Source of the DNA: Earliella scabrosa
Lineage: Eukaryota; Basidiomycota; Agaricomycetes; Polyporales; Polyporaceae
Reading direction: 5' to 3'
Length of the DNA stretch: 64,000 nucleotides
NCBI GenBank assembly: GCA_022605405.1
Contig: JABYQQ010000015.1
Coordinates: 372,001-436,000 of the forward strand
In this document: positions 11,614 through 22,452 of the stretch, piece after piece
Layout: every line of letters begins with the position of its first letter
How positions within the stretch are numbered: position 1 is the stretch's first letter
Position numbers and translations under genes: made by a program
Notes under the pieces: model-generated
The model's input: only the letters and a program-made list of their open reading frames with translations
What the model was told of the DNA's origin: nothing
The model's database searches: none

Positions 11614-12557
11614 ACGTCGTAGAGGAAGGAAGATGTCTCGAAAACAATCTTCGCTGATTGCTTCTCCCTTCGGTCGAGAGGTGAGGACGCAGGATCACCT
11701 GGGGATCATCTACATGCTTGTAGGCCGTTAGGATCGGTTTGGGTGTTGTGGTTCAATGACAATCTTCGTGAGTCTTCTTCACCCATCGCCATGATGCACA
11801 GCGAGAACCTGTGACGAAAAACCTGGTAACATAACGCACCCACGTGTGTGAACGTTTGTCGCTGGCACCCTCTGCTTGGCTTGTTGCCTGGTGGAATGGT
11901 TTCGGTGTCAATCTGGTCACACATCTTTTGGATCGTCCAACGTTCTTCGTTATCTGTTGGGTGCGCATGAAGAAGTAAAGGCGAGGCTGAGGTTCCCGTC
12001 TGTGCATCAGGGCGTGCCATCGTGTTCCTGTTTCTCAGTTCTGATTGCCCGGTTCCAGGTCATCGAAGACGTTCCTGAGACGCAGCCCGGTCGTTCCATT
12101 TCCCAAAATTTCCCGTGGCGTGGCCTCGGAGCTCGCGGCGGGTTTGTCAACCTCTGGACGAGACTCGCCGTGCTGGGGTGTCTGTGCAGCGGTTGTCCCA
12201 GTGACGGGCTTACATGTCTGTACTTATGCGATGACGTCCTGGTGGTGTATGTAGATTGCTGCGGACGGAATAGAGAGTGATTGATGTTGCCCAAAGGAAC
12301 AAATTTTGATTCGCAGGCGGCGATAAAGGCTCGGGCGCCTCGGGGCGAATTCTGGGGGAGCCGAACGACGGGCGCCTGCAGGAGTCGCAATACCGGGCGA
12401 TGCGAACGAGCGTCGCACCCGGTGGTTCGCTTCTCCCCCATCGTCCACGACGACGACGAGCTCCTCCCCGCGCAGCCTCTCTGTCCCGACGCTGCCTAGC
12501 TCTCCGGCATAGCTGGCAAGCTCACCTCCCCGCCCTCGCCGGCCCAGTGGACACACC
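11614..12557. other. Divergent intergenic region between MRP51 and the sugar transporter
   Basis: About 0.95 kb without a recognisable gene. Several open frames of 70-145 codons occur on both strands, but none has family motifs or connects through plausible introns. It should contain the promoters of the two flanking divergent genes. Confidence 0.5.
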
Positions 12558-14269
12558 ATGACCTCGCATTCTTCCCTACCGCGCAGAGTTTCCGCCCTCG
12601 GCATGTCGGCCCCGTCTTCGCCAGACGTGTACCACAGACCGTACCCGACGGCACGTACATCGTCCTCCGTCTCTTTGAACGATACACTTGCCTCAAGACC
12701 TCCGTCGTCACGCTCAAGTCCACGGCTGACGCCCGTTATCCCCCCGCTGCTCAACACCGACACCTTGCCGTCAGTCAATTCGCCTGTCGGTGCTGCGGGT
12801 AATGGTTCGGAGAGCGGTCCAACAGTGTGCGGGCTGCCGTTAAAATACGTCTCGTGAGTGTCCCGTATCTGCCAGTCCATTTACACCATCTCAGAATCCC
12901 GTAATCGCCGGCGGCCCATAGGCTTGTCACGCTCGCAGTCCAGAATGCGGCCCTGTCAATCGTCATGCACTACTCCCGAGTGTCCACGCCCGCTGCGGAA
13001 TCCTACTCGCCTGCGACCGCGGTTCTCCTCAACGAGTTGCTCAAGGGGTCAATATCCTTCGTGATTGCGTTCCTCCGCGTGGCATATGCCTCCGACGCCG
13101 CAGGGGTTGGAGTTGCAGGCTGGTTCTTCGCACTACGGCGGGTGTGCCACGAGATATTCAGCCCGGACTGCTGGAAACTCTCTATCCCCGCGCTGCTCTA
13201 CGTCGTCCAGAACTCGCTGCAGTTCGTGGCCATCAGCAACTTGCCCGTCGCCACGTTCCAGGTGACGTACCAGATGAAGATTCTTACCACGGCCGCGTTC
13301 TCCGTTGCGCTTCTCCGGAAAAAATTGTCGTCGTCCAAGTGGATATCCCTCTTCTTTTTGGCCATCGGCGTCGGCATCGTCCAGCTCCAGACCGTCAGCA
13401 CCAGGCACGTTCCCGCGAACACCCCCGTCGGAAGTGCCCACGAATCCGCTCCGCTCCACATTCATATCATGAGCCCTCTCAAGGGCTTCGGTGCGGTAAC
13501 GGCAGCGTGCTTCACGTCTGGTCTTGCAGGCGTCTACTTCGAGATGGTTCTCAAAAACTCGAAAGCGGATCTTTGGGTCCGCAACGTCCAACTATCATTA
13601 TTTTCACTCCTCCCTGCCATCCTTCCCCTTTTCTTCGAGCCGCATCATCCTGCTCGTGGCGGTATTTGGGCGAACCTACTTAGGAACTTTGGAGGTTGGG
13701 CCTGGGCGACGGTGAGCATCCAGGTTCTCGGCGGGTTGATTACGGCTATCGTCATCAAGTACTCCGACAACATCCTCAAAGGTTTCGCGACGAGCTTGTC
13801 TATCGTCCTATCCTTCCTTGCGTCGGTCGTGCTATTTGGATTCCAAATCACTCCCACCTTCCTCATCGGCGCTACCGTCGTACTTGTGGCTACATGGATG
13901 TACAACCAGCCTCCTGGGAAGGAGCTTGTCGCGATCACCAGCGTCATTCCTGGCAAGGTCCCTTCACCGTCGTTTCCCGGTACCCCCGTCAGCCCCGATG
14001 CGCCCATCCTCGGACAGTTCCCCTCGGAGAAGAAAGGCTCGCCTTACGGCAGCCCGAGGGCATTCGCCAGCGGCCTCGGGTTGACCAACTCAGAGAAGCC
14101 CGAGGGTAGTCAAGGACATTTTGGTGAAACGTTGGATACTTCTCGTTATCTTAGCGCACCTTACGGCTCGCCTTTCCCTTCGCGGACGCCTTCCCCGATC
14201 CCCACCCCACCTTACCCCCCGCACGCCTCGCACAGTGCGAGTACGCACAGTAACGGGCGGTGGCAATAA
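12558..14269 (+). CDS. Nucleotide-sugar transporter (UDP-sugar, SLC35A type)
   Basis: Two exons, 12558-12853 and 12922-14269, give 547 aa. The splice joins GLPLKYVS to LVTLAVQNAALSIVMHYSR, the standard first transmembrane segment of the SLC35A nucleotide-sugar transporter family. Other family marks are the QNSLQFVAISNLPVATFQV segment followed by TYQMKI, the GVYFEMVLKNS motif, and GGLITAIVIKYSDNILKGFA near the end of the membrane core. About ten membrane helices are expected, in the Golgi. The protein exchanges a luminal nucleoside monophosphate for a cytosolic UDP-sugar. UDP-galactose or UDP-GlcNAc is most likely, but sequence alone does not decide. It has an unusually long Ser-rich N-terminus (about 90 aa) and a Pro/Ser-rich tail of about 120 aa after the last helix. 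Confidence 0.88.
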
Positions 14270-14710
14270 TACGACCTATTGTATACGATCAGTCTAGCTC
14301 CCACTAGCTCACGAGTTCGCACACGATACCCAACACCTGCAAAGACTCTTGCCGCACCTTAGACACTGCCTTGTTATGATCTCGCACACACGTACGTTAC
14401 CCGGGTGCGCTGCTGCGCCGCACCTCTTTAGGTACGGATAGCTTGAGCCCTAGAGTAGTTACAATAGTGGTCTTCCTGTATAATCTCTTCGACTCTTGCT
14501 TGATCGTCGGCGTGTCCATGACCATACAATATCATACCCCTTGAGCGAGGTTGACGCGTGATGTTGAGCAGTTGGAGAATGTTGGGTGAATGCATCGCGC
14601 TATGAGCGCTTCTGTGCCTGCTCCGACTTTCTCGCGGACACGGCCCACGGCAGTCCGGGCCCGGTGAGTTAGCCGTAGCTACGGCCAACTTGCACGACCA
14701 ATGCACGACC
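14270..14710. other. Intergenic region between the transporter and MDM12
   Basis: 440 bp with no gene visible. It should hold the 3' end of the transporter transcript and the MDM12 promoter. Confidence 0.5.
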
Positions 14711-15919
14711 ATGTCCATAGACCTCGAATGGAATAAGCTCGACTCAACCTTGGCCTCTACTCTCGTTGACCTCATTAACCGCCAACTTGCCAGCACAGCA
14801 CGTCCATCCTTCATCGGACCCATCGAGGTCACCTCCTTTGACTTCGGTGCCAATGCCCCAGACGTCGAACTTGTTGACCTTCGCGACATCTACCGCGACT
14901 TCCTGGAGGATGACGACGAGGACGAGAGTGGAGAGCATGGCGCGCCGGTGAAGGTCACCGAGTTCCCGGACGACGACGGCTTCGAGTGGGTCTCGCGCAA
15001 GGCCGTGCGAGGCAAGGGGTTTGGGGAGGAGGGGCCGGCGTACCATCTCCTTCCCCCACATGTGCGCTACGGGATGGGCCCAGGGATGGGCGGGATGGGC
15101 ATGGGTATGGACATGCTGCACTCGACGCCATTCCTCCGCTCCCCGCGAGACATCTGGAGTCCCGCATTCGCGAACCTGGCCGACCTCCGGCCGTCGTACC
15201 CCACACCCTCGCTGTACCTCTCCGCAATGTCCGCCATCTCCGCTGCCCCACCCGCATCGCTCGGCGCGAGCCGCACCCCGCCCATGCTGGAGCGCAACGT
15301 GTCAAACGAGCATTTCGTGTCGGAGTCTCCCCCGTCCACGTCCCCCGAACCGCCTGCCCCCAAGCCCCCGCAGCAGCCGAACCTCCAGTTGCATCTGCAT
15401 ATCACATGGCACTCGAACCTTCGTCTAACCCTCACGACGTCCTTGCTCATCAACTACCCCTCCCCCATGTTCATGTCCCTGCCCATCAAGCTGTCCGTCA
15501 CTGGGCTATTATTCAATGGCGAAGTCGTCGTCGCGTACGAGGGCGAACGGAAACGCGTCCACCTCTGTATCGTCGACGAGCTCGACCCGTACGGACCGCT
15601 GGGGTGCGATCGTCCCAAGCGCGACACGCCTCCGTCGGCGAGTACCCCGGTCGAACCGGACGACGAGACGCCCGGGTCTGCAGGGGGACAAGGCGGGGCG
15701 AGAGCAGGCAAGCCCCTGCCCATTGGGCAGCGTCTACTCCCCTCAATATACATTGAGAGCGAGATCGGACAGGCGGACAAACATGTCCTCAAGAATGTAA
15801 CACGAGTCGAGCGGTTCATTCAGGACGTGATCTGCAAAACGATCGAGGAGGAGCTTGTCTTTCCCAACTTCCAAACATTCGTGTTGGGCGACCAGGAACA
15901 GGACTCGGATTCTCCTTGA
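14711..15919 (+). CDS. MDM12: Mdm12, ERMES complex subunit (SMP domain)
   Basis: Intronless, 402 aa. The start MSIDLEWNKL is the conserved Mdm12 N-terminus, so I use the ATG at 14711 and not the in-frame codon 21 bp upstream. The SMP lipid-binding domain is visible in two parts: residues 1-70 (SFIGPIEVTSFDFG, VDLRDIYRDF) and 230-400 (LQLHLHITWHSNLRLTLTTS, LPIKLSVTGLLFNGEVVVAY, YIESEIGQ, VERFIQDVICKTIEEELVFP). Between them is a Gly/Met and Pro-rich insert, as is common in basidiomycetes. It bridges Mmm1 and Mdm34 at ER-mitochondria contacts and transfers phospholipids. The stop is 97 bp from the stop of the convergent ELP3 gene. Confidence 0.95.
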   Translation: MSIDLEWNKLDSTLASTLVDLINRQLASTARPSFIGPIEVTSFDFGANAPDVELVDLRDIYRDFLEDDDEDESGEHGAPVKVTEFPDDDGFEWVSRKAVRGKGFGEEGPAYHLLPPHVRYGMGPGMGGMGMGMDMLHSTPFLRSPRDIWSPAFANLADLRPSYPTPSLYLSAMSAISAAPPASLGASRTPPMLERNVSNEHFVSESPPSTSPEPPAPKPPQQPNLQLHLHITWHSNLRLTLTTSLLINYPSPMFMSLPIKLSVTGLLFNGEVVVAYEGERKRVHLCIVDELDPYGPLGCDRPKRDTPPSASTPVEPDDETPGSAGGQGGARAGKPLPIGQRLLPSIYIESEIGQADKHVLKNVTRVERFIQDVICKTIEEELVFPNFQTFVLGDQEQDSDSP

Positions 15920-16016
15920 GGAACATCGCTATCCATTCTCTCGCATGCTCACCAAGGGTACGGATACAATACATTACACATGTACTACTACAGGGCCGTG
16001 TAAGACAATGCCAGGA

Positions 16017-18434
16017 TTACAACAGTGACTTGCTCATGTATGGCCCATCCAGCTCATACCCCAGCCTGCGGTAGTAGTCTCGTGTCCCAACGCCTGGTTC
16101 AACGGTCAGTCTCACGACATACACGGACTGCAGAGAGTTCACGCACCCGATATAACCGCAAGTTTCACACTGCCGTGCTCTTCACGCGCTATCCGCTCCG
16201 CCTCCTCCATCAGCAGCGTGCCGAAACCCTGTCAGACAGAACGAGTGTAACATTCAGTCATTCGCCGCGGCGGCACGGAACGGCGATAGAGTTCACTGCG
16301 GCCCAAGCTCGACACGTACCTGGTGCTGAAACTTTGTAGGATCGCGCCCGTGGACAGGTACCGCCGTGCCATACACATGCAGCTCTCGGACGATGCTGCA
16401 GCCCCCCTCGTCTCTCCGCACCAGCTCCGGCCGGAACGTGCCCTCGTCGGAACACTTCCGCAGACGAAGCAGTCCAATGAGGATATCCCGTTCCGGATCC
16501 TCGTACGACAGGAACGTCTCCCAGCCGCCGTTCGCAGTGTAGTCGCGACGGAGGAGCTCGACGGACTCCGGACGGACCTTGTGGTGAATCTCGTGGATCT
16601 AGAGACGTATACAGTTGCAGGGATGCAGGGACGCGATGGCGCGATGGGTGATACATCGAGATTGGGAGATTGAGTTCGGGGCGAAAGAGTGCGGTTAGCG
16701 CATTGCCAGCGCGGTGAACGTGGTGATAGCGGACGGAGAATGGTGAGGATGGGCAGATGGATGAATAAGCGTGCCGCTCAAGAGTCAGAAACATCAGCGG
16801 ACGAGAAGAGGTTAGGGTCGCTACGTACGCCCACTTCGCGGAAGCGCACGTCACGGCATTCCGCTCCGAAGTCTTTCATGCGATTTAACGCCAGTTCTCG
16901 GAGGTTCCCAGAGTTCTCGCAACCGCTGGTGACCAGCGGAAGTGGAATGTCTCTATTTCGGTGATATTAGATAGAGTCTATCAGTGCCGAGTGTGTTCTG
17001 GCTTCTTACGCACCTTTGCACCCGATACACGCGTGTCCACGGAGGCACTAGCGCTAGAATGCGCGCGACCACATCAACGAGGACATTCGGCGTATAGTTT
17101 TTGTAGCGCCCTGTACGCCATAGCTCGTAAAGGCCAGTCCCACGGATCACAAGCGTCGGATAGATTTTGAGGCCGTCGCTTCGGAACGCGGGGTTCTCGA
17201 AATACTCCTTGAACTGCTCCAGGTCACGCTCGACGCCGACGTTAGGAAGATCAGGCATCATGTGTGCAACGACCTTGAAGCCCGCGTCCTTCGCCAGGTG
17301 GAATGACTCCGACACCGCACGGACGGTGTGGCCACGGTTCGTATCACGCGCGACATCCTCGTAAACCGACTGTACGCCGATTTCGAGGCGAGTGCATCCG
17401 TAACGTAGCATCTGACTGTTGGTAGGCATGAGCTTCTGTTATCGATGAATGCTAACGTAGCTCATTACCTGAGGTGCGGCCGCAAGCAGTAGTCCGGCCG
17501 TGTCTCTATCGTAATGCCGATCGCCTTGGACTTGCTCAATTCCGAATAGCTGTGAAGATGTTCGATGACCATCTCCGTCACGATAGGCAACATGCGGGAC
17601 TAACCGAACGGCTTCGTCTACGTCCAAGCCGGTAAATCCGGACAAGGCATTATGAAGTTGAGCGATGAACGAATTCCTGTAGTCTTCCGGCATGCTCATG
17701 AACGTGCCCCCCATGATGATGAACTCAACCTAACGACACATTGAGTGCACGCATATCGATGCGGGGAAGATCGCGACATACCTTGTCGACGTTGTGACCA
17801 AGACTTTTCAATTGCTCCACACGACCTCGTGTTTGTTCATACGGATCGTAGCGGGCGCGGATGGCTCGCATGCTGGTAGGCTCGTAGCCAGTGTAGCTCT
17901 GCGTGCTGTAATCGAAGTCGGAATCTGGTCCGCCCGGGCAGTACCTGCAGGGTCGATTAACGGCCACATTCTTTCCATATTAGGTCACGGAGAGCATCCT
18001 ACACGCAGATGTTGCCCGTCATTGCGATGTGTGGGCATCGATGAGGTTTACACATGACAGCTACGACCGCGATCTTAGGCATATGTCAGCATGCTCAGCG
18101 CACATCTGCCCAACAGGCTTACCCCACTGGCCGTGCGGATAGGTCGTGCCCGCAGCTTCGGTAGCAATGCTTTCTTGTAGTCGTCTGGTATTGCGCTGAT
18201 GATGTCCACCAACCTTGGGACGCCTCCGAAGCCATACTTCTTGCTCATCTTCGCCCGGAGTTCATTCAGGGACACGGTTTGGTTGGCATCGTGTGCCTTG
18301 ATGAGCTCTGCGGCAATGCCGGAGGTCACGCGCAGAAGAGTTTCAGCCTGAGAAGGGCCTGTGCACCATCGATTCAGCAAAGAGCAGGTGCAAACAGGAT
18401 TGGAGTGACCTTCGGTCCTGGTTCTTTGGACCAT
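16017..18434 (-). CDS. ELP3: Elongator subunit Elp3 (radical SAM / acetyltransferase)
   Basis: Catalytic subunit of Elongator, which adds carboxymethyl-type groups to wobble uridine of tRNAs. Ten exons: 18123-18434, 18003-18073, 17782-17944, 17605-17729, 17469-17549, 17014-17415, 16829-16952, 16320-16598, 16147-16228, 16017-16093; 571 aa. The iron-sulfur cysteines lie in CKPHRC and NICVYCPGG (about residues 112-130). Further radical-SAM motifs are [44 protein letters not shown] and [10 protein letters not shown]. The acetyltransferase half contains [37 protein letters not shown] and [20 protein letters not shown]. The N-terminal 35 residues are uncertain: translation may start at 18434 or further upstream, and a 49-nt intron there is possible. 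Intron 7 is 230 nt, four times the usual length in this window. Confidence 0.95.
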
Positions 18435-18824
18435 GACTGACTCCTAACGCGGTCCAACTCCCTCCCAAGCAACAATTCAAGTGTGCGCAATGTGGAATCT
18501 CTGAGTGAACGTCGTAGAGCTGGAACACGCGATTTTGAGCTGAGACGAACTCGGAATGGAGGAGATGAGCGTCGGTGCAGAGAGCGTTGGAGATGTCGCC
18601 GCGGAGATCTTCAGCCACAGCGGAGGACCCGCGCCGGCGGGAGCTCCAACTGCCGCTGCGCGCGGTGAACGCAATTCGCGACGACTCCTGTTCAATTTTG
18701 TACATGCTCAGCGACACCAACACCTAGGCCTTTCTCCCCGCCCGCCACGCTTTCTGTCTTCTTGTTTCACGCCCTCTCCTCGTATGAACCTCTAAGCCTA
18801 TCATTATCTCGCTGATGCTCGTAA

Positions 18825-21175
18825 ATGCCCCCGCCTACCGTCAGCAATCCATGGCTCGCTTCACGTCGCTTCGGAATCGTCATAGACGCAGGCTCGTCGG
18901 GATCTCGCCTCCAGATATATAGTTGGAGGGATGCACGGACCGTTCGCAAGGAGCAAAGCGTGGATGCGTTACGCAGTCTACCGCAGGTTGGGAAGGGTAC
19001 AGAGAACGGAGAGGAGTGGTCAATCAAGGTTGAGCCAGGTACGTGCATCAGGACTTTCTCGCAACATCACTGAATTCAAAGACGTGTGTGGTAGGTATCT
19101 CATCTTTTGCGGACGATCTGGATGGTATTGGCGCATACCTGAGACCTCTCCTTGAGCACGCGAGGACACACATTCCCCCATCTCTACATGCCGAAACTCC
19201 TCTTTACCTCCTGGCAACCGCTGGGATGCGTCTCCTCGCCCCGGAGAAGCAGGCGGACGTCCTACAGGCAACTTGCCTCTTCCTCAAGCTCCATTCGAAC
19301 TTTAAGATTGACGAACGTTCCGCTTCCGGACCCTGTGGTTCCAGCGTGCGCATCATCACTGGCGAAGAGGAGGGTTACTTCGGGTGGATAGCCATCAACT
19401 ATCTCATGGATGGCTTCGTGGGGTCCGACGGCTCTCATCCCACCTTTGGGTTCCTTGACATGGGCGGTGCCTCCACTCAAATCGCGTTCGAGCCGAGCAT
19501 ACAGGAGCAGGAACGCGCGAAGAACCTCATGGACGTCAGACTACGTCTCTTAGACGGCCACGACATCACTCATAAAATCTTTGTGACAACATGGCTGGGA
19601 TATGGAACAAACCAGGCACGCGAACGATATGTCGGACAACTCATCAACGAGTACGAGGCCAACCGGACGCTCTCGACGGACCCAGAGGAGCATATCAGCG
19701 ATCCTTGCCTTCCCAAGGACCTCATGATCACCAATACGCCCGTCCAGCCAGACTCCGCCTCGACGCACGCCAAGACGCCACACGTATTCGTTGGGACGGG
19801 CTCCTGGGAGCAGTGTCTGCAGAAAACACTCCCCTTACTCAACAAGGACGCGCCTTGTCCGGACTCGCATTGTCTATTCAATGGCGTGTACGTCCCGCCG
19901 ATAGATTTCTCCGCATCCCGCTTCATTGGCGTGTCCGAATACTGGTATTCGACCGAACAGAGCTTCGGACTAGGTGGTCCCTACGACTTCGTACAGTACG
20001 AGCGCGCCGCGTCGGAGTTCTGCGCACAGGACTGGCAACATATCCTCAAACAGCACGACGAGACCCGACAGCAAGGCCACCTCGGAGGAGACGGCGAGGT
20101 CGAGGCGGAAGGTGTTGTAGTTGAGACGGGGAAATGGGGCCTGGATGTGGAGATTCCGCGGCTGCAGATGCAATGCTTCAAAGCCGCCTGGATTACCAAC
20201 GTTCTCCATGAGGGCATCGGACTGCCCCGTATCGTCGACGCGGCAGGCAACATTACGACGAGCGGAGAGAAGGTTGCAGCTCAGGCACAAACGAAGGGCC
20301 TCGGTCGACCCTCCTTTCAATCGATGGACAGCGTTGGGGACATCGCGATTAGCTGGACGCTGGGAAAGATGGTCTTGGAGGCCAGCAGTGAAGTCCCCCC
20401 TGCCTCTCCGCATTCACGTCCCATTGTCGACCCGATCGACGATATCCCCGACATCTCTACATCCCCTATCCAACCTATCCGCCCGCCCTTCATCGACTGG
20501 GATAAATTCGAAGACAAGATTTCTCACCACCTGCCCCACTCCCTTACTCGACATTCCCTCGGCTTCTCTCCCGTCGCATTCGTCTTCTACTTGCTCATCT
20601 GCGCGTTATGTGCGGCGACGCTGTACCGCATGCGTCATCGCATTAGAAGTACCGTTCGACGGTTCATCAACAAGCGAGACCGAGCGTATCTTGCGGAGGG
20701 TTACATGATGGAGGAAGGTCTGTCACTCACCGGCGGTGCTCCTCCTTCCCCCTCATGGCCGTCATCGGGGTCCCGAGTGTCCAACTATCTTCCCCCACTC
20801 GACCGCCTGTCCTCATCTCTGGGCCTCCGAGCGTCCCGCCCATCGCCGCTCAGCATCAGCAGAGATCCCTCCCTACGCTCGGGACAATACTCACCTGGAC
20901 GCGCATCTCCACTGCGGTCATTTTCCTTCCCTGGCTCTAAAGCGCAGAACGGCCTCTCTGCGCATGATGAGCCTAACGGCACAGCGACCTCGTTCATCCC
21001 GAGCTCGCCGCGCCTTCCCGACGGAAGCATCGTGTCCAACGGGAGCGTGTCGTCACTGCAGTCGCGTTCGCGTAACTCCTCCCATATCAATCTCTCGTCA
21101 ATCGCCCCCAGGCAAGTTTCTCGGAGTTTGAACGGTAGTTATCACGGGCCTTCATCGTCCTACCACGACGAGTGA
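18825..21175 (+). CDS. YND1: Golgi apyrase Ynd1 (GDA1/CD39 family)
   Basis: Hydrolyses nucleoside di- and triphosphates in the Golgi lumen, removing the UDP/GDP left after glycosylation and so supplying the monophosphate that sugar transporters exchange. Two exons, 18825-19038 and 19095-21175; 764 aa. Apyrase-conserved regions appear in order: IDAGSSGSRLQIYSW near the N-terminus, LYLLATAGMRLL, TGEEEGYFGWIAINYL, and FLDMGGASTQIAFEP. A hydrophobic helix (about 562-583, FSPVAFVFYLLICALCAATL) near the C-terminus gives the single-anchor topology of yeast Ynd1. A Ser-rich tail of about 180 aa follows. It pairs functionally with the nucleotide-sugar transporter located 4.5 kb away in the same direction. 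Confidence 0.93.
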
Positions 21176-22452
21176 TACCAATATGTTATCCTTGCCTTCG
21201 CTGTTCTCGGGGGTTTCTATCTTATTGTCACGGAACTTGGACATGTCATCATGTAGCTTATGACTTATGGTTGATAATCGGATGCGCTTGACGTGGTCCT
21301 TGCATGAAACTCACGGCTAGCTCGCTCGACCACCGAAACGGGCCCCTTCCAACATACGCCACACCCAAAATAAAGAAGAACGAGACCACGCCGCCCCCGT
21401 CCCTGCACGTACTGACGATATCTATCGGACCGACCCGCTGCAGTCCACAGCCTCCGCGGTCTCATGAACGAACGACGCATTCCAGCTGCGCGTCGGGTAC
21501 CCTGGCAACCACAAAGCACCCGTCGGGAGACCGCAAACCGTTTATGGTGTGCGTGCGTCGATGCGCTGACATGATACATTCACCATCGAACTTGAACCAC
21601 ACGCTCCGGGACTGACGCCGTCAGCACATTGGCAGCATCTTCGCAGTGGCGCTCTGGAGCATATGCTCACGAAGCCGAAGCGGATGCGAGCGTGGGGGAC
21701 GTGAGAGCGCAAAGTCGTGCCTACGCTTGCGGATCTCAGTCATTGCCCAGGCTGGTGCATGGCTTTCAGACCATGCTGAATGCGGCTGCAAATCATCGCC
21801 CACGGGGGCGTAGCACTTATCATAGAACTGTGGGTTGTACGCACCGCCCTCGTCCAATACGGGTCGTCAAGAATCCCAGAAGCTACGGGCTGGTGCATCG
21901 GCATACACTGATGTGGTTGTCCGAGTCGCACTGGGTGCCACTCAGAATGGGTACATTGTGATGAGTCGCCCTGGTGGTGGTGTATGGCCATACCCTCACT
22001 CGATCTGGATATCAGACATCCCGGGTATGTTAGTAGGTTAGGTTCGGGGCATTGGGCACATAGGTCCCGCGGCCCAGCAGACGGTCAAGTTTCACCTCTG
22101 AGTTGCCTGCTAGACTGCGATTCGTGGCTTCTCTCCAGGCTTCTGGAGGCACGGGCTCAATATCACGGAGTTAGGTTGGTGGAGCTGCTTCATATTCGCA
22201 TTCATATCGATAGCAGATAGCGGGGCGCACACCGCGTCCCTGAACTGTTGAGCATTTGAGTTCCATACTACGGTCGTCCAAGCAGTCCGGCGACAGGTGC
22301 CGTCCCCATCCGCGCCCGCCTTCCGTAACGGCATTTGCTTCTCCGGCACGCACTTGTGTCTGGGTTGGCAACGAGGGAGGTAAGTTACCGAGCAATCATT
22401 CCGCTGTACGGCAGCTATGAAGGCTCAGGGCTTACCAGCGCAGTCAGTTGTA
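21176..22452. other. Intergenic region with one weak small-gene candidate
   Basis: 1.28 kb between YND1 and the PWWP-type gene. On the minus strand, 21621-21991 can be read as a short protein if a 38-nt intron (GTAGCT to ACGAG, about 21849-21886) joins two phase-0 frames, giving a segment around YNPQFYDKCYAPVGDDL. No family is recognised, and the intron is shorter than its neighbours. I do not call it a gene. Confidence 0.3.

Noticed and set aside
12224..12880. 218-codon minus-strand frame over the sugar-transporter N-terminus
   Set aside because: Antisense to the exon that supplies the family's first membrane segment; Gly/Arg/Glu-rich shadow.
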